From the NCBI GenBank assembly GCA_012511485.1, contig JAAZFZ010000171.1:1-5006 (forward strand): DNA of 5,006 nt, written 5' to 3'. Source of the stretch: Clostridiales bacterium. Its GTDB lineage: Bacteria > Bacillota > Clostridia > Oscillospirales > Acutalibacteraceae. The translations under genes and the position numbers were made by a program. Positions 1 to 5,006 of the stretch are shown here, piece after piece (the first letter of the stretch is position 1; each line of letters starts with the position of its first letter). A model generated the notes under the pieces. That model searched no databases, was not told where the DNA came from, and worked only from the letters and a program-made list of their open reading frames with translations.

Positions 1-1627
1 GAGCCAGAACGCAGTCAAGTATATCCATCTGCGAATTATTACGGATACCGTAATACTTATAGCCGTATGCAGCCGCAATCTTTGACATATCGGGGAAGGT
101 GAGGTCTCCGCTCTGCGGACCTATTCCCACAAGCGGCTCTCCAAAAAACTTTTGCTGTGTCTGCCTTATGGAATGGTAGCCCTCGTTATTTATCATAAAG
201 ATTTTTATAGGCATATTGTTCGAAATAATTGTTTGCAGCTCCTGAAGGTTCATCTGGATGCTGCCGTCGCCGGTAACAAGAATAATATCGCCCGAAGGCT
301 CGGCGCAGTGCGCACCTATTGCGGCGGGCAGGTCATAGCCCATTGCGGCAATGGCGGAGTTAATAATGAATCGCTGCCCTTTTTTGATAATATAGGCATG
401 GCTGCCCACAACGCAAGCCGAACCGTTGCCGACAACTGTTATTTGGTTTTCGTCAAGCCTGCGGCTAAGCTCCTTTATAAAGAAGTAAACATTCGCCTTC
501 TCCCCAACCTCACAATGCTCCGGCAGGACAACGGGATACTTTTTCTTCCAATTGCGGCAACATTCGAGCCAGCTTTCACCTTTAAAGAGCTTTGAACCAA
601 GCCTTAGGTCAAGCTTTTCGAGAAAATCCTTTGCGTCAGCCCATACCTTCATATCCGCATTGACCGTGTGTTTTTTCAGTTCCTCACTGTCAACATCCAC
701 AACAATTTTATATGCCGCCCTTGCCCAGGTTTGATAATTGTAGCCCACCTGCCTGATGCTCAGCCTGCTGCCGACACAGAGCAGAAGGTCACTGTTCTGC
801 ACGGCGAAATTGCCTGCCCTGTCGCCCATAATACCGCCTCTGCCCGTATAGAGTGGATGCTCGTCATAGATGCAGTCAATGCTGTTCCAGCCTGTAACAA
901 CCGGGAGATTGAGCTTTTCAACAACACTTTTGAACGCCTCAAAGCCGCCTGAAAGCCTTATACCGTTGCCGGCATAAAAAACAGGGCGTTGCGCCTTTTC
1001 TATTCTGCCTAGGATTTCGTCAATTGTTTTTTCATTCACACTCCCGGGCAAAGGCTCGCAGGTTTCGCCGTCATAGGGGTATAAATCCTGCGTATCGACA
1101 TAAGCCCCCTGAATATCCAGAGGAATATCAAGCCAGCAAGGCCCGGGTCTGCCCTGCTGTGCGATTATAAGTGCCTTTTCGAGGCAGTACCTTATTTTGT
1201 TTTTATCCGTTACCATTTCACAGTATTTTGTCATACATTCAACGGCTTTTGTTATGTCAAACTCCTGGTCACCCATCGCCCTGAGATTAAGCCCCGAGCC
1301 TCTTGCCGTTGTGTCGTACCTGACCTGACCCGAAATAATCAGCATGGGAACGGAGTCGAGCCAGCCGCCGACAACTCCGGTAATCGCATTTGTTCCTCCC
1401 GGCCCTGTAGTCACACAGACAGCGGCAATTTTGTTGTGAATCCTCGCATAGCTCTCCGCAGCTATGGCGCAGGCCTGTTCATGGTGATTATAAATGCAGC
1501 GCAGCCCTTCCTGATGCCCGAAAGCGTCATTAAGGTGCATTGCGCCGCCCCCTGTCAGCATGAACATATCGGTAATGCCGTTTTTAACAAGAAATTCGGA
1601 TATATAATTAGAAACCTTAACCCTCAT
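1..1627 (-). CDS. TPP-dependent enzyme, acetolactate synthase (IlvB)-like, C-terminus beyond the window
   Basis: The protein is read from ATG at 1627-1625 and stays open for 542 codons to the left edge, so the C-terminus is missing; relatives are usually about 550-600 residues. The start is supported by AGGAG at 1639-1635, 7 nt upstream. Visible features: the N-terminal pyrimidine-binding domain carries the TPP-activating glutamate at E50 in HHEQACAIAAESYAR. A GPGGTN loop follows, then a central Rossmann-like domain containing YAGNGIRLSGG and LLLCVGSRLSIRQVGYNY. The C-terminal pyrophosphate-binding domain has GDG at residues 453-455 and NN at 480-481, the standard GDG-x(n)-NN Mg/TPP motif. 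Members of this superfamily decarboxylate 2-oxo acids and transfer or release the product in the cytoplasm. The start MRVKVSNYISEFLVKNGI and the GGGAMHLNDAFG stretch resemble TPP enzymes of O-antigen and capsule clusters (from memory, YerE-like) more than biosynthetic IlvB, so the substrate is unknown. It is transcribed divergently from gltX and has its own promoter. The family call is firm; the exact reaction is not. Confidence 0.9.
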   Translation of the reverse strand, partial: MRVKVSNYISEFLVKNGITDMFMLTGGGAMHLNDAFGHQEGLRCIYNHHEQACAIAAESYARIHNKIAAVCVTTGPGGTNAITGVVGGWLDSVPMLIISGQVRYDTTARGSGLNLRAMGDQEFDITKAVECMTKYCEMVTDKNKIRYCLEKALIIAQQGRPGPCWLDIPLDIQGAYVDTQDLYPYDGETCEPLPGSVNEKTIDEILGRIEKAQRPVFYAGNGIRLSGGFEAFKSVVEKLNLPVVTGWNSIDCIYDEHPLYTGRGGIMGDRAGNFAVQNSDLLLCVGSRLSIRQVGYNYQTWARAAYKIVVDVDSEELKKHTVNADMKVWADAKDFLEKLDLRLGSKLFKGESWLECCRNWKKKYPVVLPEHCEVGEKANVYFFIKELSRRLDENQITVVGNGSACVVGSHAYIIKKGQRFIINSAIAAMGYDLPAAIGAHCAEPSGDIILVTGDGSIQMNLQELQTIISNNMPIKIFMINNEGYHSIRQTQQKFFGEPLVGIGPQSGDLTFPDMSKIAAAYGYKYYGIRNNSQMDILDCVLA

Positions 1628-1680
1628 TTTTCTTCTCCTATGCATTTTACAAGAATCCAATATTCTACCTTCCCAGAATC

Positions 1681-1709
1681 ATAATAAATCAAAGGTTTAT
1701 TTTAGTCAA
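1681..1709 (-). promoter_or_regulatory. Promoter of the TPP-enzyme gene
   Basis: On the minus strand, -35 TTGACT (1709-1704) and -10 TATTAT (1686-1681) are separated by exactly 17 nt. Each hexamer differs from the TTGACA/TATAAT consensus by one base. Transcription should begin near 1674, giving a leader of about 47 nt that ends with the AGGAG ribosome binding site at 1639-1635. No attenuator or riboswitch is evident in that short leader. Confidence 0.7.
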
Positions 1710-1721
1710 GGGCATAAGAGC

Positions 1722-1735
1722 TTCCGAATTTGGAA
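1722..1735. promoter_or_regulatory. Imperfect palindrome between divergent promoters, possible operator
   Basis: TTCCGAATTTGGAA reads as TTCC-N-AATT-N-GGAA, a 14-bp palindrome with one mismatched pair. Its centre lies about 20 bp from the -35 box of the leftward promoter and about 25 bp from the -35 box of the rightward one. That is where a regulator of both promoters could bind. Only the symmetry and position are seen; the operator role is inference, and A+T-rich spacers yield such palindromes by chance. Confidence 0.25.
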
Positions 1736-1752
1736 AAAATTTATTATAACCC

Positions 1753-1781
1753 TTGATACATTGGCATAATTCTGCGATAAT
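1753..1781 (+). promoter_or_regulatory. Promoter of the gltX-glnS unit
   Basis: The -35 TTGATA (1753-1758) and -10 GATAAT (1776-1781) are separated by 17 nt. A TG at 1773-1774 just before the -10 box makes it an extended -10 promoter. The predicted transcription start is near 1788. This leaves a leader of about 26 nt before the preferred gltX start at 1814, far too short for a T-box. Confidence 0.65.
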
Positions 1782-1801
1782 AAAGAATAATGACTTTTAC
1801 C

Positions 1802-1807
1802 GGGGTG
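1802..1807 (+). promoter_or_regulatory. Ribosome binding site that favours the TTG start of gltX
   Basis: GGGGTG pairs with the 16S anti-Shine-Dalgarno end if one G-U pair is allowed (compare GAGGTG). It lies 6 nt before TTG at 1814. The competing in-frame ATG at 1790 has no Shine-Dalgarno-like sequence upstream and would sit about 2 nt from the predicted transcription start. Confidence 0.5.
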
Positions 1808-1813
1808 TTTGAA

Positions 1814-2986
1814 TTGGATTACAACGAAAGGCTTGCGGACCTGCTATACGGGGATATCAAAACAGCTCCAGAGGATTATGAGCGGATGTACCCCCGGCGC
1901 AGCTTGACCGAGGGTGCCAGAGTCACAAGGTTTGCGCCGAGTCCCACGGGCTTTCTCCATATAGGAGGGCTTTTCACCGCATTTGTGAACAAGCTGACCG
2001 CTATGGCGGGCGGCGGAGTTTTTCTGCTCAGGATTGAGGATACGGATAAAAAGCGTGAAATAACGGATGGTGTTTCCGAAATAATAAAAGGCCTGCTGGA
2101 TTTCGGAGTTGAAATAGATGAGGGTGTAATAGGCTTTGAAAAGGAGAAGGGCAACTACGGGCCATATCAGCAAAGCAGGCGCGGGGAAATATACCGTTGC
2201 TATGCAAAATCTCTTGTGCAAAAAGGGCTTGCATACCCCTGCTTTTGCAGTGAAAATGGGCTTGAAGAGATGCGCTCAAAGCAGGAGCAGTGCAATGTCA
2301 ACAAGGGCTATTACGGCAAATGGGCAAAGTGCCGCAACCTAACCTATGAGCAGCAGGAGGCCGCCGTCAGAGCGGGCAGGCCGTTTGTTCTGCGCCTTCG
2401 CTCCGAGGGTGACGAAAACCGCAGAATAGTATTTGATGACATTATAAAGGGAAAAATAGAAATGCCCGAAAACAATATGGATATAGTGCTCCTTAAATCC
2501 GACGGGATACCGACATACCATTTCGCTCACGCAGTTGACGACCATTTGATGGGAACGACACATGTTATTCGCTCAGATGAGTGGATAGCCTCCGTGCCCA
2601 TTCACATTGCGCTCTTTAAAGCCTGTGGGTTCAGAGTGCCAAAATATGCACATGTTTCGCCTATTATGAAGGAGGAGGGTGGCAGCAAACGCAAGCTCTC
2701 TAAGAGGAAGGACCCTGAGGCGGCTGTTAGCTATTTTGTCGAAAATGGCTTCCCATCTCAAAGCGTCAGGGAATACCTTTTGACACTCATAAACTCAAAT
2801 TATGAGGACTGGCGCAGGGCGAACCCTAAGGCTCAACAAAGCGAGTTCCCGTTCAACCTCAAAAAGATGAGCCCGAGCGGCGCAGTTTTTGATATGCTTA
2901 AACTAACCGATGTGAGCAAAAATGTCATATCGGTTATGACTGCCGATGAGGTTTTTGAAAAAAGCCTTGCCTGGGCAAGGGAATAA
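1814..2986 (+). CDS. gltX: Glutamyl-tRNA synthetase, catalytic part, ended early by an in-frame TAA
   Basis: GluRS is a cytoplasmic class I synthetase that attaches glutamate to tRNA-Glu using ATP. Residues are numbered from TTG 1814. The Rossmann catalytic domain begins with TRFAPSPTGFLHIGG, whose HIGH-type motif HIGG is at 49-52. A probable zinc cluster CxC at 143/145 with C160 and Y167/C173 (GYYGKWAKC) lies in the acceptor-binding insertion. The KMSKS-type loop is KLSKR at 294-298. The stop TAA at codon 391 falls just after the catalytic core. The same frame continues with recognisable GluRS sequence to 3472, which would give 552 residues, so this product lacks its anticodon-binding domain and is probably inactive or impaired. 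Start choice: ATG 1790 extends the protein by 8 residues but would be almost leaderless. TTG 1814 has a ribosome binding site and gives the M-D-Y-N-type N-terminus I expect for the family. The gene is first in a probable operon with glnS. The family call is very secure; whether the stop is real is not known. Confidence 0.9.
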   Translation: MDYNERLADLLYGDIKTAPEDYERMYPRRSLTEGARVTRFAPSPTGFLHIGGLFTAFVNKLTAMAGGGVFLLRIEDTDKKREITDGVSEIIKGLLDFGVEIDEGVIGFEKEKGNYGPYQQSRRGEIYRCYAKSLVQKGLAYPCFCSENGLEEMRSKQEQCNVNKGYYGKWAKCRNLTYEQQEAAVRAGRPFVLRLRSEGDENRRIVFDDIIKGKIEMPENNMDIVLLKSDGIPTYHFAHAVDDHLMGTTHVIRSDEWIASVPIHIALFKACGFRVPKYAHVSPIMKEEGGSKRKLSKRKDPEAAVSYFVENGFPSQSVREYLLTLINSNYEDWRRANPKAQQSEFPFNLKKMSPSGAVFDMLKLTDVSKNVISVMTADEVFEKSLAWARE

Positions 2987-3472
2987 GACAGTGAGCTTTT
3001 TGAACTCTTATCCTGCAACAGCGAATATGCAAAGTTAATTTTCAGCATTGACAGAGGCATTTCAAAACCCAGAAAGGATATTGCTAAATGGAGCGATGTC
3101 AGGGGTTATGTTGAGTATTTTTATGATGCTCTTTATAAGCCCGAGCATATTCTTCCCGAAAATGTCACAAAGGCAGATGCAATTATTATCCTTGAGGAGT
3201 ACCTGAAGGTATTTGATGTCAATGACGATAAGGAAAACTGGTTTTCAAAAATCAAGGGGCTTTGCCTGGCTCTGGGCTACACTCCCAAGGTCAAGGAATT
3301 TAAAAACAGACCGGAAGAATTCAAAGGTCATGTCGGCGATGTGGCAACGGTAATAAGGGCGGCGATAACCTCCAGGTTCAACACGCCCGACCTTCATTCG
3401 ATAATCGGGCTTCTGGGCGAAGAAAAAGTAAGGCAGAGAATCAATAACACAATAAACAGCTTCAAAGCATAG
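2987..3472 (+). pseudogene. gltX: Detached 3' part of gltX: anticodon-binding domain behind the in-frame stop
   Basis: Reading on in the gltX frame gives 161 sense codons and then TAG at 3470-3472. The peptide starts DSELFELLSCNSEYAKLIF and includes SKPRKDIAKWSDV, LGYTPKVKEF, GDVATVIRAAITSRFNTPDL and GEEKVRQRINN. This matches the helical anticodon-binding region expected at the C-terminus of a GluRS, including the late segment typical of class I Glu/Gln synthetases. No frameshift or second stop occurs, so the segment is damaged only by the TAA at 2984-2986. It lacks a plausible start: there is no in-frame ATG or TTG near its beginning, and the GTG at 2991 is out of frame. It is therefore unlikely to be made as a separate polypeptide. 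The TAG stop lies directly before the glnS ribosome binding site. Confidence 0.85.
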
Positions 3473-3475
3473 TGC

Positions 3476-3481
3476 GGAGGG
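3476..3481 (+). promoter_or_regulatory. Ribosome binding site of glnS
   Basis: GGAGGG starts 3 bases after the gltX TAG and ends 5 nt before ATG 3487. Because glnS has its own strong site, translation of it need not depend on ribosomes completing gltX. This matters because the early TAA leaves about 490 nt of untranslated message upstream. Confidence 0.75.
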
Positions 3482-3486
3482 AAAAT

Positions 3487-5006
3487 ATGGACGAAAAAGC
3501 TTCTTCTAATTTTATTCATGATATAATAGACGAGGATTTGGCAAACGGAGTTAACACAAGGGTTCAGACCCGCTTCCCGCCGGAGCCTAACGGATATCTG
3601 CACATAGGCCATGCAAAGGCTATCTGCATTGACTTTGCAACTGCCGAAAAATACGGCGGCATATGCAACCTGCGTCTTGATGACACAAACCCTACCAAGG
3701 AGGATGTGGAATATATAGATGCAATTAAGCAGGATATCAAATGGCTGGGCTTTAGCTGGAAGGATTGCTTTTATGCCTCAAGCTATTTTGACTTTCTCTA
3801 TGAGTGTGCAATAACTTTGATAAATAAGGGCAAGGCTTTTGTCTGCGACCTGACGGCAGACGAAATCAGGGAATCCAGAGGTACCCTGACTGAGCCGGGG
3901 AGAAACAGCCCGTACCGTAACCGCTCGATTGAAGAAAACCTTGATTTGTTTGCCCGAATGACAAAAGGTGAATTTGAGAACGGTGCCAAGGTTCTCAGGG
4001 CAAAAATAGATATGGCATCACCTAACCTCAACATGAGAGACCCGGTTATATACAGAATTAACCATGCCTCACATCATCAGACAGGGGATAAATGGTGCAT
4101 CTACCCGATGTATGATTTTGCACACCCGCTTTCGGACGCAAGGGAGGGTGTGACCTATTCGCTGTGCTCCCTAGAGTTTGAAAACCACAGGCCGCTTTAT
4201 AACTGGTTTCGGGATGAAATCGGGTTCGAGGAGCCACCCAGGCAGATTGAATTTGCAAGGCTGAATGTAAACTATTGCATCACAAGTAAAAGAAAATGCC
4301 TTGACAAGGTTGAAAAGGGCATTGTCAGCGGTTGGGATGACCCCAGAATGGTCACTCTCTGCGGGATGAGAAGAAGAGGCTACCCTGCTGCGGCAGTGCG
4401 TGATTTTATAAACAGAATCGGTGTTTCAAAGGCTTACAGCGTTGTTGATTACGGCCTGCTCGAGGCGTGTGTCAGGGACTATCTTAACGAAAACGCACAA
4501 AGGGCAATGGCAGTCCTTCACCCGCTTAAGGTCATAATTGATAATTACCCCGAGGAAAAAACTGAGGAGATAGAGGTTGAAGTCAACCCCAACAAGCCTG
4601 AGATGGGCAAGAGAAAGGTCATCTTTTCAAGGGAAATATTTGTTGAAAAAGATGATTTTATGGCGGAACCCGTCAAAAAGTATTTTAGGCTTTATCCCGG
4701 CAATGAAGTCCGCCTAAAGAGTGCGTATTATATCACCTGCACAAGCTATGAAACGGACGAAAACGGGGAGGTTACCTGCCTGCACTGCACATATGACCCG
4801 CAGAGCAGGGGCGGCGACACTCCCGATGGGCGCAAGGTCAAGGGTACGCTCCACTGGGTGAGTGCGGCGGACAATGTAAAGGCACAGGTTCTGCTTTATG
4901 ACAGGCTTTTCAATGTCGAAAGCCCGGCGGACGATTACGAGAAGCATTTGAACCCCAATTCACTGGTTACTTTGGACGGATGCCTGCTTGAGGGTGGGCT
5001 CAGAAA
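3487..5006 (+). CDS. glnS: Glutaminyl-tRNA synthetase, C-terminus beyond the window
   Basis: GlnRS is a cytoplasmic class I synthetase that charges tRNA-Gln directly with glutamine. ATG 3487 is preceded by GGAGGG at 3476-3481 (5-nt gap) and lies 14 bp after the gltX TAG, so both genes are probably co-transcribed. The window shows 506 codons of a usual 550 or so, all open. The catalytic domain has FPPEPNGYLHIGH, with HIGH at residues 39-42. Y209 (in PMYDF), C227 (in SLCSLEF) and Q253 (in PRQIEF) align with E. coli Y211, C229 and Q255, which form or tune the glutamine pocket, so glutamine specificity is expected. The KMSKS loop reads TSKRK at 266-270, where E. coli has MSKRK. GWDDPRM and GMRRRGYP then lead into the two-barrel anticodon-binding domain, which includes RAMAVLHPLKV, KVIFSREIFVE, KYFRLYPGNEVRLK and VKGTLHWV. 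No N-terminal YqeY-type extension is present. The identification is secure. Confidence 0.95.
   Translation, partial: MDEKASSNFIHDIIDEDLANGVNTRVQTRFPPEPNGYLHIGHAKAICIDFATAEKYGGICNLRLDDTNPTKEDVEYIDAIKQDIKWLGFSWKDCFYASSYFDFLYECAITLINKGKAFVCDLTADEIRESRGTLTEPGRNSPYRNRSIEENLDLFARMTKGEFENGAKVLRAKIDMASPNLNMRDPVIYRINHASHHQTGDKWCIYPMYDFAHPLSDAREGVTYSLCSLEFENHRPLYNWFRDEIGFEEPPRQIEFARLNVNYCITSKRKCLDKVEKGIVSGWDDPRMVTLCGMRRRGYPAAAVRDFINRIGVSKAYSVVDYGLLEACVRDYLNENAQRAMAVLHPLKVIIDNYPEEKTEEIEVEVNPNKPEMGKRKVIFSREIFVEKDDFMAEPVKKYFRLYPGNEVRLKSAYYITCTSYETDENGEVTCLHCTYDPQSRGGDTPDGRKVKGTLHWVSAADNVKAQVLLYDRLFNVESPADDYEKHLNPNSLVTLDGCLLEGGLR

Noticed and set aside
152..952. Overlapping plus-strand open frames of 60-147 codons on the left side
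   Set aside because: They lie opposite the long TPP-enzyme frame, which has clear motifs. They show no recognisable family and are shadows of it.
1628..1789. T-box, riboswitch or small RNA gene in the intergenic region
   Set aside because: The space is taken by two promoters and short leaders. No conserved T-box or riboswitch core sequence is visible and no stable stem followed by a T-run was found.
1844..2761. Several minus-strand and one alternative plus-strand open frame inside gltX
   Set aside because: They overlap the conserved GluRS catalytic domain in other frames, and none resembles a known protein.
2984..2986. TAA as a reassigned sense codon or a selenocysteine/pyrrolysine site
   Set aside because: TAA is not used for selenocysteine (TGA) or pyrrolysine (TAG). 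The two long neighbouring frames contain no internal TAA, and no bacterial code known to me reads TAA as sense.
2940..3010. Programmed ribosomal frameshift in gltX
   Set aside because: The sequence after the stop continues in the same frame, so no frame change is needed or indicated.
2833..3612. Minus-strand frames over the gltX 3' part and the gltX-glnS junction
   Set aside because: The plus-strand frame encodes recognisable GluRS and GlnRS sequence through this region, so the antisense frames are incidental.

Overview
The window (about 47% G+C by eye) holds three protein-coding loci around one divergent promoter region. Strong AGGAG/GGAGG ribosome binding sites, consensus sigma-70-type (sigma-A-like) promoters and the synthetase sequence types suggest an anaerobic Firmicute, probably a Clostridia/Oscillospirales-like gut or digester bacterium. 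That assignment is inference. No rRNA, tRNA, CRISPR array, insertion sequence or phage gene was recognised.

Left part, minus strand (1627 down to base 1 and beyond): a thiamine-diphosphate (TPP) dependent enzyme of the acetolactate synthase superfamily, open at its C-terminus because it leaves the window. Its N-terminus and middle domain look more like the TPP enzymes found in surface-polysaccharide clusters than like biosynthetic IlvB.

Middle (1628-1813): a compact divergent control region. Each direction has a near-consensus -35/-10 pair with a 17-nt spacer, and an imperfect 14-bp palindrome lies between the two -35 boxes. There is no room for a T-box leader ahead of the synthetase genes.

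Right part, plus strand: a glutamyl-tRNA synthetase gene (gltX) followed 14 bp later by a glutaminyl-tRNA synthetase gene (glnS, open at the right edge). gltX carries the full catalytic domain with HIGG and KLSKR motifs, but an in-frame TAA at 2984-2986 stops it at codon 391. The same frame then stays open for 161 more codons encoding what looks like the normal anticodon-binding domain, ending in TAG at 3470-3472. A single substitution has therefore cut an otherwise intact gene, or the base is a sequencing or assembly error.

Together gltX and glnS would charge tRNA-Glu and tRNA-Gln directly and are probably one transcript. The interrupted gltX is the main anomaly. I saw no convincing new multi-gene system.
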